Below, piece after piece: positions 1-15,163 of a stretch of DNA of 64,000 bases (positions are counted from its first letter, which is position 1; the number at the start of each line of letters is the position of its first letter). The DNA is taken from the NCBI RefSeq assembly GCF_003286085.1, contig NW_020825312.1:2976001-3040000 (forward strand), read 5' to 3'. The notes under the pieces are model-generated. The model was not told where the DNA came from. It ran no database searches and saw only the letters and a program-made list of their open reading frames with translations. A program made the position numbers and the translations under genes. The stretch comes from Drosophila persimilis. Taxonomy: Eukaryota > Arthropoda > Insecta > Diptera > Drosophilidae.

Positions 1-3000
1 GGCCACGGCCATGGCTGAGGCAGCGGCGGTGGCAGCGGCAGCGGCAGCCACTGGGTCGGCAGGCGGTGGCGGGGGCGGGGGCGCTGGCGCTGGCGGTGGC
101 GGTGGCTCGTCGTCCTCGACGACGGCCCCCACCTCAGGCTCTGCCTCGGCCTCCCTGGCCCCGGTGCCGCCGCCACTGGCCCCGCGACGCCCGTCGACGC
201 TGCAGCTGCAGCTGCAGGGCAGTGCAGCGGTATCAGGCAGCAGCACCACGCTGACGACCATACACACGTCGGCGCCACAGCCGCCGGCGCCCAGCGACTT
301 CAAGTACTACTCCCCGCAACGCCACACCGACAACACCTCCAAGTTCAACTTCCCGTTCGGGAAATCGGCGCGCGGGATGCGCCGCCAGTCGACGCAGTCG
401 GTGGACTCGCAGAAGGTGAACATCGCCGGATACCAGCCGCTGCCGATGCGGTCGCGCTACAAGCACCAGGAGGTGATGTTCGAGCTGAAGTCGCCGACCA
501 ACCGGCTGACCATTCGAGAGTGCGACTTTGGCGGTGGCGGTGAACCCTGCGACGACGATCAGTCGATCAAGGACAGCCAGATCTTCCGTGTTAGTAAACG
601 AAATCTTTATATGAATCACCGGTCGCCGTGGAAGGAACGCGACCGCTACTCGAACCTCTACGAGTACTCGTTCAACATAGATCTCAACTCGATTATCGAG
701 GATGCCGCGGGCAGCGACTCGTCATAGTACGCAGCTCGCTCCCCCGCTGTTGTCGTTGTCCACCTGCCCCGTGCGGTGCTCGAAGTCGCCCAGGACTTCA
801 TTAATTGGTTGTTAGGCGCTGTACATAAGGCAGGCCCCAGTACCAGGACCAGGACCAGAACCAGAAACAGAACCAGACGCAGGCCCAGGCCCAGGCCTAG
901 GCTCTTGGCCCGCTTCCTGCTGCTTCCAGGCCTCTGCTAGAGAAAGCCCAGTTTTGTTCTGGCTGTGCAGGCTTCTTTTTTTGGCCTCCTTTGGCGTTCT
1001 TTGATGAGAGAAGACTTTAGGGACTTTCGAAGAGTCTGAATGGGGCATAACACATTTGGCTTCCATTCTCTGACGCGCTTAGAAGCTAGCAGGAGAGTAA
1101 AGTCTTCAGTTTGCAGCCCCGAAATCCTGCTCTTGAGTTTCCCCCTCCCCGTTGTATGCGTAGATATAGAAGTATGTAAATTGCTAAATTGTATTTTATG
1201 ATTTTGTCCATGTCCGACCTCCGACCTCCGACCTCTGTATCCGGTATCCGCTATCCGCTATCCGCATTCCGCTGTAGAGCCCCCAGCCCCGATCCTGAAT
1301 GAAATGAAAAGTTGGTTCATAGAAACTTTTACGTTTATGTAGCACCTGTTTCCCTGGCTAATCACGCCGGTGCTCCTCTGCACGCGGTGCAAGGGCCCAC
1401 CGGCGCCAGGGGCCAGGAGGGAGTCTCCCCGCCCCCCATGTATGTATATCCACCCTGGTCTACGTCCCATCGCCGCCACCTCCAATAGTGATGCCACCAA
1501 CCAACCAACCAACATCCCTACCAAGCATGTTCAACTTAAACTTTGTTCGCTTGAAAGAAGATTAAGTTTTTGGATTTTTGATTTGAGTTTTGTGTTTTGT
1601 TCTCGGAATCATGCTGGATTCCTGGCCAAAGGGCCACGCCACCAAACGATCGCAGTCACTTGGACTTTCGTTGAAGTTTTGAATAATTTTGAAGGTTTCA
1701 ACCGAACGAGAAGATCTAGAAGAAAGACACCACAGAGCGGAAGAACATACAACATACGAACATACGATACACTGAAAACACTTAAACGCAATTGGAGAAT
1801 AGAAATTAAATGCAAGAGTTAGCAAAAATCTTAATGAGCCAAAATAACTGCCATTTATCGAAGCAACATTTTGTTAGAACTTTGTTCATTTTTACAATGA
1901 AAGTTAAGCGTAAACTAACGTATGGAATTCAATAAGAATTTGATATATGTACTATGACGATGTATCGGTTTTAAGGGAGTCATTTTTAACTACTAGTCGA
2001 ATACAGAGAATACTGAAAATACAGAATACAGAAACCAAATACAACCAAAATTGTTGCTAACGAGTCGAATCGAATGGAATATCAAATATTGAAATACTCG
2101 TACTTAAACGTTGAATACTCGTATCGGGGAAGGGAGCATTAGCATTAGCATTGCCAAGTGACTGCAGCAAATAATTAGCAATAGAGATAATATGGAGATG
2201 GAGATGGGAGTGTGTTGAAATCGAACATGAAATTGAAACGAAATATGTATCTATTTATACCTAGTTGTAATAGTAATTGACATTTGTTGGGGGCAGAAAC
2301 GGGGACAGGCCGCACGCTCTGCGGTTGTCCCGGAAGTCACTGTTGCTGGGTTCACGAACGGAGCGAACTGGGTTCACGAACGGAGCGAACGGGCGCGAAC
2401 AAACGCGAACGAACGCCTCAGCTTTAAATCTTGAGCATTAACAATATTATGAGTTCCTTTTATAATTAATTGCAAGCATAGTACGACGCATTAGCGAGGT
2501 AATTGAAGTTATAGATAGTTATATATACACATGCATATACAGACAGATACATATATATACAGTATATATATATATATTTCATGCCGAATCGGAGCATGAA
2601 GCGAGTGTTAAACGATGCAAAAGTAGATTTATATACCTATATATACATATATATAATATACATTATGTATGGTTAAATGTTGGGCAATAAAACTGATCGA
2701 TCTGAATGAAATGTTGGCGGATCGAGTGAACAGATACCGCACACACAACTAAAGTATAAGTACGGATCCGAGTAGATGAGGCCTTACGCTCTTCTGCTTA
2801 CGTTCCTGAACGTTCCAGCGAGTACGCGGAACCTCGACCGATCCACAGACACGATCCACAGATCCACACGCACACAGACACACACACACAGACGAAGGGA
2901 GCGTTTCTTTGCAGCAGTTCGTTCTTCTTGAGTTTTAGTTCGCGTCTCTCTATCGTCGTCTCGCTGTTTCGCTGACTCGCTATCCATACCATTTCGTTCC

Positions 3001-5732
3001 CCTTCCGTTCCGTTCCGTTCCGTTCGTTAAGTTTCTTAGTTTTGATTTGAATGGCAAAGCGCGCACTCGTCCATCCACAGCCTTTAGCCTCTCGTTATAT
3101 ACTCGTACCATGAACTGAATTCAACCTACCAGCCTACCAGCCTACCAACCCACAAACCTACCAACATACCAACCTACCAATGTTTTCTCCTGATTTATCG
3201 CACACTAATGTCAAACTCTTTCTATATCTTTCAACTTGACTGTGGAAATACAACCAATACAAATTGGTTGCTTGTTGTTGAACAATTTTACAAAAAACTA
3301 ACGATCTAATAACGATATATAACCAAAAACAAATACCAAATACCAAATACTGCAATTGAGCGAAAGTTGTCGAGGGCCGCTTAAGACTAGAGTAAAAAAT
3401 GCATTTTAAGCCTTAATTGGGTGAGTTCTCTCCTAAAGCAAAGTACAATATTTCTAAAGAACAAAAAACAAAAGCATTTTATTGTTGTATTGTATGTACA
3501 AATATCCGAAATTACAATTAATAACGCTTTAGACATTCATTTTGGAATTAGCTACACCGCATATACCCCCATATCCATACTATATTTGAGTTGATTTACC
3601 CCACGACCCCCTGCTTATCTTATACGTATCCAGTGGCCAGTGCAAATACTAGCTAAAGTATACTCCATACTCGCTTCTACACATCCCACATGCCAATACA
3701 TACATACATACATATATTCTCATGTTGAGTTGAAACCATCAAACGCATACTTTTGACAGACGGAAGGCAACACCACCATCCATCCATCCATCCATCCATC
3801 CGTACACACAGACCCTGAGACCCTCAGACACGTGGAACACACAAACAAAAACACATACAACACACAAGCCAAAAAGTTGGAGTTAAACACAGTATTTAGA
3901 ACAGTATTTTATTGGCCACCTCGTAAGCGACACATCAGTTCTACTGTAAAATCCACTACCCACTAAATGTATTCACGACATTTTGCAAGCATGCTTTAAA
4001 TTGTTCCAATTGGCACCGAATTAACCATTGAATCCGAGTAATTAGCGCATATTTCACGTTTATGCTTTGCGACATTTAACAGTGTTCCGTTGTTTATTGG
4101 TTAAGGGCTTATCAATCGATATACAGACATGCATACACACTCGTACACACACACACACACACATACATATGTATTTCCAACCAAGTTGATTATCCCTGCC
4201 CCGCCGCATTCCTGCCTTCCGGCGACGCCTCCGAATGGAAAGGAATGGAATGGGGACTGGGATTGGGCCTGGACATGGACACATGCCCGCCCATTCAATT
4301 ACACATGTACTATATGTTAATTTGAACAGACAAACCGTTTTAATTGAATTACGAATTACGATTTTAATTGCCGCCTTTTCAGCATTTATGATTATTTGCA
4401 TTTTTAGAGAGTTTTGTTTTTCCCACAGCCAAAAACCACAATACAACACAACACAAAAATAAAAGAAAAAACCACTCCACCAAAACCAATCAAAAGCAAA
4501 CCAAAACCAAAACAAAACCAACCCAAAACCAACCCAATACCAACCCAAAACCAACCCAAAACCAACCCAAAACCAAACCAAACCAAAACCCAAATCCAAA
4601 CCCAACCATCAACGCCACACAAATAAAAGACACACAAAAACCACTAGCAAAAAGTGCTCAAAATTGAAATTCGAATTTTAAATTAGTTGGCAAATTTGTT
4701 GTAATGAGCATTTGAATAATTTACATGCATTGATTATACGATCTAAACATTCGGAAATATTGAGACTGCACTGTTCACTAATCAGCCACACCGCTGTCAC
4801 CTCTGCCCTCTGTCTCGTCCGCAGGTAATTCCAATAGTCTAGCTCAGCTGGTGGACAACGAGATTCCCCTAGCCCAGATGGACATTCCGGCGTACACGCA
4901 GCAGACGGCCACCCAGGCGCGCCAGTTCCGCCACCGGCACCACAAGCAGCGGCAGCTCTCGAACGGAGCCTCGGTCAGCTACGAGAATCAGCTGGCCACC
5001 GCCAGCAGTGAGGACGAGCTGGACGACGCCGAGGTTGTGGTCGTCGGCAGTCCGGAGGTGGTGGCTGCAGTGGCTGCCATTGCCACCAATAAGGCGCGGG
5101 GTCTGCGGAACCGCAGCGGTAGCTACAGCAATCTCTTCGACGCGGACTTTGAGGCGGCACTGGTCAACTCCGCCCTGGCTGAAGGGCAGGCAGGAGCGGA
5201 GGCAGCTGGTGGCACGGCAACGGGCTCCACCGATGTCTTCAAGCCCTCGGCTGGTGCTGCATTGTTGGCTGTCGCCATGGGCGGTGACCATGCGCTGGCC
5301 AGCTCGGCCTCCAAGACGGAGAACATGTACAGCAATGTGCCGCACGTGGCGAGTGCCTCCAACGCAGCGCCCCCAGACGCCGCCCTGCACGTCTACTCGA
5401 ACATCATAGACGAGCGGGCACAGCAGCATCAGCGAGAGCAGCTTCAGGCCACCACTGTGCTGTCTTCGACGCTCTTGAGCGACGACCTCGATCTGGACGA
5501 TCCAGTGAGTGCCTCCTTTGTGGCCGCTCACTCGCAGCGCAAGTCGATCGGCGACGGGGCGGAGCAGGCCAAGTCAGCAGATCGGCTGCGCATGCTTCAC
5601 GACACCACGATGATCGACACGGCACTGGACCTGGACAGTCTCGACGGCTCCAGCATGGGCAACAACTCGCAGTCTTGCCTGGTGAAGTCGAACAAGCCGA
5701 CAGCCAGTGGTTCCAACGTGAACATAGTCTGA
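1..5732 (+). CDS. C-terminal part of an unrecognised gene, long isoform (partial at 5' end)
   Basis: Two exons are visible. The first is open from the window edge to 587. It would splice from a donor at 588 to an acceptor at 4824, and the last exon runs 4825-5732 (TGA). The phases fit exactly: one base before the intron and two after make an Arg codon, giving IFR-NSNS at the junction. The visible part starts in Ala/Gly/Ser low-complexity sequence (about residues 1-90). A more conserved-looking stretch follows, containing KYYSPQRHTDNTSKFNFPFG and RRQSTQSVDSQK. The last exon is acidic and Ala/Ser-rich with SSEDELDD and SYSNLFDADFEAAL. I see no membrane segment or catalytic motif, so it is probably the intracellular or disordered tail of a larger protein whose main domains lie left of the window. 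The donor at 588 (gtgtta) is weak, but it is the only nearby GT in the right phase. Confidence 0.6.
588..727 (+). CDS. Alternative C-terminus made by reading through the 588 donor
   Basis: If the 588 donor is not used, the frame continues for 46 codons to TAG at 725-727. It adds a tail containing MNHRSPWKERDRYSNLYEYS and ending IIEDAAGSDSS. The codons look genuinely coding (aromatic, charged, GC-rich third positions), so this is probably a real alternative end and not intron noise. Transcripts of this form would end in the following 2 kb, where AATAAA occurs at 2686-2691. This is the pattern of a composite terminal exon, in which splicing competes with polyadenylation. Confidence 0.55.
2686..2691 (+). 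terminator. Poly(A) signal of the short isoform
   Basis: AATAAA lies about 1.96 kb past the short-isoform stop, in AT-rich sequence. It is a plausible cleavage signal for the transcript that keeps the 588 donor unspliced. Confidence 0.4.
4430..4620. repeat. A/C-only low-complexity tract, unit near CCAACCCAAAA
   Basis: The plus strand is almost entirely A and C for about 170 bases. It consists of degenerate repeats of an 11-base unit close to CCAACCCAAAA. It produces spurious open frames on both strands: a Lys/Pro/Thr/Asn-rich one on plus and a Gly/Leu/Phe/Trp-rich one on minus. Confidence 0.8.
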
Positions 5733-6749
5733 GCCAATCCTTGCCCTATGCCCTATGCCCTGTGCCCTGTGCCCTGTACATAGGTGTACAATAGATAGAT
5801 ATAATCAGTTTTTGGGTCTGTCGAGTATTACTAATGTTCCATTAAACGTGCCTGCCGGGGTTTTTATTTTATCATTTTAACATTTGCCACTTTCCATTTG
5901 TGTGCTGTGGTGGATGGGTCGAGGGGCAACACGAGATATATATGTATGCATGTATTAATGTATGAATGAGAGAAGATAAACCTATCAGCAGGCAGCTAAA
6001 ATATTACCTTAACGCGTTACGCATTCGAAACAGATATATGTACACTTATACACATGCATATATTATACGTACATATATGGTATAACTAAGCATTTACACA
6101 TATACTATGTATACATATGTATGTATGTATGTATAGCAACACAAAATGTGGTGAACAATGTTAACAATTCAATGGCATTAATGAGAAAAACCAAGAAAAG
6201 TAAAGAAATAAAAAGAGAAGAGAAGAAACCAATACTATATGGGGAGAAACTGTTTATACAATACCAATACACGACGCAAACATATAAATCAATTATAAGT
6301 ACGTACGCGGATAAAGATAAAGTTATACATACATGTATGGTTAGTTATAGTGTGCGAGTATCATTTGTATATTTAAGTTTTTACAGCGACCCAAACGAGT
6401 CCGCATCGTTGTTCAGAGTTTAATGCTAGTTGCGATAGTGGGAGGAGGGCGAACAATAAAAACCCCAACAAGAATACTATCCTGCAATATACATACATAT
6501 GTACGTGAAGTTAAGTTACGTGAAAATATAGGAAGAACGGGGAGGAGCAAATGTTAACAGCATAAGAGTTAAAAGCAACAATGTGGTGTATTAAATGTTC
6601 ATAAAGTTACCATTAAGTGTATTTTCAAGGTGTAAAATGTTATATGACAAATTAAATCGAGTTCGAGAGTTCGACAGCTCCAATGCATGAGAGGGCAAAA
6701 ATGTTAAGCGTATGTTATGCGAAACTAACAAAACTACAATTATACAAAG

Positions 6750-6755
6750 AATAAA
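6750..6755 (+). terminator. Distal poly(A) signal of the long isoform
   Basis: AATAAA about 1 kb past the long-isoform TGA, with an earlier copy at 6455-6460. Either could direct cleavage. Confidence 0.4.
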
Positions 6756-8033
6756 AATTTATAAATAGAGAACACCAAATGTGTTATTTCATTGGGTCGG
6801 ACTTGGGGCAGGTAAATTTAAATTTAACTAATCGTGCGTGATCCATAATCATTCATATCCAAATACCAATAAGTTCATTTGAAATTAACAATTCTCTGGA
6901 AATCACCAAGCTTGAAGTTCAAATTTTGAAAATGCGTTAAGCTTGACGTCAGGCTTGAAATGGCCCGCCCTGCCAACTCGCTTGAGTTTGATGATGTGAA
7001 CTATCGTTAGATATAAGCATCCCATTAGTGCTGCCATTTTGGCGTATTCAATTTTTTATCCAGCATTTTATTCATTACCCTTGGCTTGTTTGAGCTATAA
7101 AGATTTGTTCTTTTCATCTGATTTTGATCGGTCTGCTCCAACTACGATCTACCATTTTGACCATTTAAACTTGACGATTATCGTTAATTTACCACACAGA
7201 ATTATAGGTAAATTCAAGGTATAACGATATATTATGTTATATTTTATCAATTTAATCAACATAGGGTAAAGAAATTTCCATACGCAGGTTTATTGAATTT
7301 TCGCTCTCTCAAATCGTACTTCCGTGCATTATCTATTGCATATAAATCCTTGTCACTTTCAAACAATTCCGCTTTGCTGCGCAGCTCTACCGATTATCCA
7401 GTCGATAGTATCGATGGCCAAACGACACGAAATAATCATTCTGCATACCGTGGAAAAAAGGATATTGAATTGAGGAAATGTTTGTCATCCCTGGCTCTGA
7501 AGTAGGCAGAAACTAGTCAGTCTCTGTTTCTGTTCTGTTCTGTTCTCTGTTATTGTCTTCTTACAGAGACCGAGAATAGGTATCGGGAACGAGATGTATA
7601 GACAAGATACTATTCATATTTTTTAAACATCTCAATCTGAGAAAGGGTCCTTATTAATTACGTTCTAAAACAGCTTGGAAAACAGTATCGTCAAAAAATA
7701 ACGAAATAGGGTATACAAATTGCCATACTCCGGTTGACTAGCAATAAGTCTGAAAATACCAGCAACATGGACGTGACAACATTGCTACTGTTCTTTTGTT
7801 GAACTTTTTTGTTTAAATACAATAAATGGGAGTACTTAAAAGTAATTAATCTTGTTGAAAATTTATTCATAAAAGGGCTAAAACTATGTGAGCAAGTCCA
7901 AAAGTTTTAGTAAGCCAGCATTATTCAACGGAATATCAAAACTGAGCAATAGGAACGACTAGTATTTACGGTATTTCTTTGAAAATGAGACAGTATATTT
8001 CTGAGGGTCGATAAGATACATTTTCTGAACTGA

Positions 8034-8041
8034 TATCGATA
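8034..8041. promoter_or_regulatory. DRE (DREF site) TATCGATA upstream of Tsen54
   Basis: A perfect TATCGATA palindrome lies about 340 bases before the Tsen54 start codon. DREF binds this sequence at promoters of many Drosophila housekeeping genes, and no TATA box is evident here. A partial copy (tatcgat) lies near 7410. Confidence 0.5.
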
Positions 8042-8370
8042 AATGGTAAAAAATCAGCTGATTTCGGTCGAAAAAGTTTTAAATTTCTTGAAATTTTAAA
8101 TTTGTTCTTTTTGGTTCTTTCTTTGCCCGCTGTTTCGCTCACTCACTGTTACATGCATATAGAGCATATAAACCGTGCATTGGAAAAGAAACAGAGAGGC
8201 TGTGCTAAAGGCGCATCTACAGGACGACCAAATCTCCAATGTGTAGCAGATCGAGGACTCGGCTGCTCTTCTGGACCTACGCCTACTCCAAAAGAGTTAA
8301 CGTGACCAAGTGAATCTTTCTCTCCTGTTCATCCGACTAATTGTGTTCCTAAAACGTTCATTTTGCGTTC

Positions 8371-9708
8371 ATGTGCAAAATGAGCGGGACCCTGGATTTC
8401 GATGCAAAATTTGTTGAAATTAACCCAACAAACACGTTTTTAAGGTAATTAATGAATGAAATCTTTAAGGCGTTAACTAAATTCGTCGAATTTCAGTGCC
8501 GAGCAACTTGTTACGCACCGCCACTTGGAGATCGAAGCCACATGCGGTGGCCTGAAGCGCACACAGAATGAGGGAAGTGCAGCTGAACTTGAGGAAATTA
8601 CCACGGCTCTTTGTAAGTTGTAGGATTGATGACTGATGTACATCAATTTAATATAATGTTAATTCTACTTCAGCTAATCTGCGGGCTCAATTGTCAGTGC
8701 CACGCATAGAACGACTCGGAGGGAGAGCTCTGGCCTCTTGGGATGAGGAACAACAAGCAGCGGAAATACTGCGTAAGGATGGAAAATTCGGGAGCTTCGG
8801 ATACAGCGTGCAGAGTAAACTCTATTTGGAATACTACGAGGCCTTGTTTCTTCTGGAGTTGGTGGGTAAATCCGCAACCGATCCGTATCGATTTGTATTA
8901 ACATGGCAAGCGATTCCAGGGTCGCCTGCAGCTGGAGTACCATGATGTGACTGTTTCCGTGGAACAGGCCTACGTCTTATTGCTTGGAGAACTGGAGAGT
9001 GAAAAGTACCACAATTACTTGGTTTATTCAGCATTGTCTCGTGCTGGTTATATAGTGGTTAGGCATAAACGCCATCAGCCAACAGCAGAAACAGTGACCA
9101 GAGCAGATTGCATCTGGGCTCTGCTGAAGGAGAAGGTTGGGCATATTCCAACAGCTGCACATATCAAAGCTTCACCGCTCTATGCAACTGTAGAGAAGAG
9201 TATGGAAGACGTCAAACAGTTTATCATGTGGCCAAATACCGAGCAGAATGAGAATAGCGGAGAGCGGATCGATTTTAAATTTGACACACGAAAGCGAAAA
9301 GCAAATGCAGCGTCTAGGGACTATCCTAGCAGCAAGAAAGCATGTATATCAACAAGAACGAGCCTTGTAGACCTTCCAAAGACAGAAGCAACATATGCGA
9401 GATTCGAAAATGTATTTAAAAAATTCGACATTGTGCAGCTTAAAAGCAACGATTACCCAACCGATGATCAAACAACTCCACCTTCCTTCAGTATATCGTT
9501 TGACTTGCATCTTCATAATGGAGGCTTCAAAAAGCGTACTCCCAAAACGCCCACCTTCAACGTGATGATTCTCCCGCCCGATGCGCCGTTTCCGACACAC
9601 AGTGAGATTGCCCAGTGCCAGCGTCAACAGCTCCATACAGCGCCCCTGCTCGTCGTGTCGGTTAGCGAATCGAAACAGATACAGGCGTTCTTGTACTTTA
9701 TTAGTTGA
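8371..9708 (+). CDS. Tsen54: tRNA-splicing endonuclease subunit Sen54
   Basis: Structural subunit of the nuclear heterotetramer that cuts introns out of pre-tRNA, where Sen54 pairs with the catalytic Sen2. Four exons: 8371 or 8380-8444, 8497-8612, 8674-8861 and 8920-9708. All junctions keep phase, and the start at 8380 gives 385 residues. The Sen54 N-terminal domain is clear: ASWDEEQQAAEILRKDGKFG, then YLEYYEALFLLELGRLQLEY across the third intron, then the YVLLLGE region. The C-terminal part (YLVYSALSRAGYIVVRH) matches the endonuclease-like fold used for dimerisation. A Lys/Ser-rich linker lies between it and the last 50 residues. ATG 8380 has the better context (caaaATG), while ATG 8371 is in frame nine bases earlier. 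AATAAA follows at 9739-9744. It sits about 250 bases before an adenylate-kinase-like gene. Confidence 0.9.
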
Positions 9709-9738
9709 TGATGTCGGACTCTGCGGATGTGCTACCTC

Positions 9739-9744
9739 AATAAA
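9739..9744 (+). terminator. Poly(A) signal of Tsen54
   Basis: AATAAA 30 bases past the Tsen54 stop, about 210 bases before the next start codon. Confidence 0.6.
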
Positions 9745-9956
9745 TTGTACGTTTAATTATTGTTCATTTATATGCGCCTCAAAAAGGCCAATTGCACGTA
9801 ATTTATTGTAGTTAGCAATCACTTTTTGTGCAGACGGGAGAAGTTCCGACAAAACATGCCCAGTCAAACATTGTCAAAACATTCGAAAAAAATTCATTTA
9901 TTTGAATGTACATATACTGTTTGGCTTTTTAATTTCAACAAAATTTACTCCCGAAA

Positions 9957-10677
9957 ATGGTAAGTTTATTGTGAGGAGGGGAGGGGAGGAGAGGAGAGGT
10001 GAGCTACTGGCCACTAATCTGTCTGTAATGTGAGTCATTTCAGAACGCACCAATAGTTTGGATAATGGGAAGCGCGAACAGCGGCAAAGACGTCCAAGTT
10101 CAAAAAATTGTGGAGAAGTATGGCTTCACGCACATCGATCCCAACGCCATAGTGGACAAAGAGGTGAGATAAACCAATTGCAATCGCAATTGCAATACTA
10201 GTTGAGACATCTCTATTTTAACCAGATCGAGGCTAAGAGTGCAGATGGCAAAAAGTTCGAGGCAATACGCAAGGATGGCAAAGAAGTACCCTTGGCCGAC
10301 ATAGTGCCGCTAGTGGAGAAGCAAATCATGGGACAACGTGGCGGGGTCAAGGGCTATTTAATCGATGGGTAAAATATAAGAATCCATTTAAGGAAATATA
10401 ACTTGATGCATTTATATTACATTTTTATAGATATCCGCACAACGAAGCCGAAGCCAAGATATTGGAAGAACGTCTTGGGCCGCCTACAATGGTGATTGCG
10501 TTGGATGTCCAAGGGGATACCAATAAAAAAGACTCCAAGGCAGTACTCCAGAAATATGCCAACATAACGATGCAAATCAATGCCGAGCGTGATGCCAAGG
10601 AAGTGTTCGAGGACCTAGTTCCCAATTTCGAGACACTGGCCAAGAACCGAGGACCCCAAATCTCAATCGGACGCTAG
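9957..10677 (+). CDS. Degenerate adenylate-kinase-like protein, tandem paralogue of Adk1
   Basis: Exons 9957-9959 (only the ATG), 10044-10163, 10226-10368 and 10431-10677 give 170 residues. It aligns along its length with Adk1 downstream: PIVWIMG versus [18 protein letters not shown] versus [19 protein letters not shown] versus GFLIDGYP, and INAERD near the C-terminus. The first two introns are at the same positions as in Adk1. The nucleotide-binding features are eroded. The P-loop reads GSANSGKD (residues 10-17), where Adk1 has GGPGCGKG. The Arg of LLRNE is gone (IVDKE). The Arg after DGYP is His. The LID segment with its arginines is deleted. It is therefore unlikely to transfer phosphate, though it may still bind nucleotide or Adk1. 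The frame is intact with clean splice sites, so it is a pseudoenzyme candidate and not a pseudogene. Confidence 0.8.
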
Positions 10678-11119
10678 AGCCTCAAACTTCAAAATCCTTA
10701 GAAATCAAGTACAGCACCATAGACACCATAGACAATCAAATCAAATCAAATCCAATCCAAACAAATACAAATTTAGCACGACTGCTTGAACGGCATAGCT
10801 ACAGCAAAAAGCACACGGAGCTCGAAAAGCTCACATCAAAAGCTTGCTTCAGCGGTGCGCTCGTCTACGCGTACTGAAACCGTTAGCCGAAAGCCTTTTC
10901 ATTCAGTCACTCGCAACATACGCTGCACCGAGTGAGGGTGGTGGAAAATCGTCGGGCGGAGAAATCGAATAACGGCGCTGAGGAAATCAACTACGACCAC
11001 AAGGAACAAGGCTAGCCAAGAACGTCAGACATCGGCGCCGCTCCTAAACTACCGAAAAGTTCGCGATTTGTTCAACGAAAGTCCCTCAGAAGCGACGTAT
11101 ATATCTCGTATACATCACA

Positions 11120-14165
<3,046 letters not shown>

Positions 14166-14387
14166 TAGGCTAGTAGAGAGCTCTTATTAAGAAACAGTAC
14201 CAAAGTTAGCAATACAGCCAAAAATTTATACGCACTTTTTAACGCTAAACTCGAAGAAATCTCACAAATTTGCACAAATGAAAGCGAAACACCAAATTTA
14301 TTAGTTTTTAAATGAATGTCATATTATCCCATTAAGTGGGACTACAACACATAATCTCATGCAAGAAATGGTTGATCTAATGCTCTA

Positions 14388-14393
14388 AATAAA
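14388..14393 (+). terminator. Poly(A) signal of Adk1
   Basis: AATAAA about 220 bases past the Adk1 stop codon. Confidence 0.5.
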
Positions 14394-15163
14394 TTTACCC
14401 ATAAATTCAAGAGTTAGTCTATGATTTACATGCTGAAAAAGATAGTTTAAAAATGAATTTACCTTGTCGTTCGATGTTCATCAGGTCAGGTCTGCTAGAA
14501 ACTCAATTCATAATTGAAATTTGAGAACATATATTGTTAATTAATGGACGCATTACAAACAGTATTTCTTTCAACGAATGTCAGTCGCTTTCCGTGAGCT
14601 AGACTCTGATTAAATATTTATAAGCCTTAACTGAGAGCACCAAGGGCACAGGTTGTTCGAAAGGAAAACATTCGAAACAAATTCGCCTTGAATTCGAGTG
14701 TGAGAGCCACGTGCTTAAATGTTAAAAATTAAAAAGTACAACTTCATTCTATCCACTAAACCAGTTTCAGTTTCTAAACAATATGGTGGGAGTGAAACGA
14801 TGCAAATGATACCTTGTAGGGTGAGAGTGATTAATAACTATGGGTGCTATAAAGTACTTAAAACAACTCGACTCGACTGAAAGTTTATGGGATAGGGTAT
14901 TTCCCTTTTAAATCTTCGCAGATTTATATATTTATGACCCAGGAGAACTGAACAGTGCTGGATTCGCAAAAAAGTTTATTGCGCTAAAGTTAAAAACTGC
15001 TTTAGTCACACGTTGAACACAAATGCAATGCAGATCGTTGAGTAAATGATCGACTTTGTCTCGATATTTCGTGTACGATATTCGAATCTGTCGGGTCTGG
15101 CAGTTGCCAGCGGCATGTTTAATTAGAAGTGGGTTGTATTTCAATCAAGATGATATCAATTGT

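Larger units (their letters stand above)
728..4824 (+). other. 3' UTR of the short isoform, then intron of the long isoform
   Basis: No further coding exon is recognisable. The stretch holds simple repeats: a CCAGGA/CCAGAA-like run at about 835-900, ATCCG-type repeats near 1215-1270, a 22-base direct repeat near 2345-2390 and an A/C-only tract at 4430-4620. Its open frames, including a 181-codon minus-strand one at 4060-4605, coincide with these repeats. A good polypyrimidine tract and acceptor (ccgcag) end the intron at 4824. Confidence 0.5.
5733..8370. other. 3' UTR of the first gene, then AT-rich spacer before Tsen54
   Basis: The 3' UTR probably runs to about 6.77 kb, with AATAAA at 6455-6460 and 6750-6755 and TATG/CATA microsatellites around 6030-6130. 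From there to 8370 I see no gene. Short open frames in this stretch have neither domain nor codon bias. A palindromic DREF-type site occurs at 8034-8041. Confidence 0.5.

Noticed and set aside
4060-4605. 181-codon minus-strand frame, aromatic and Gly-rich
   Set aside because: It is the antisense of the A/C-only repeat tract and has no independent coding evidence.
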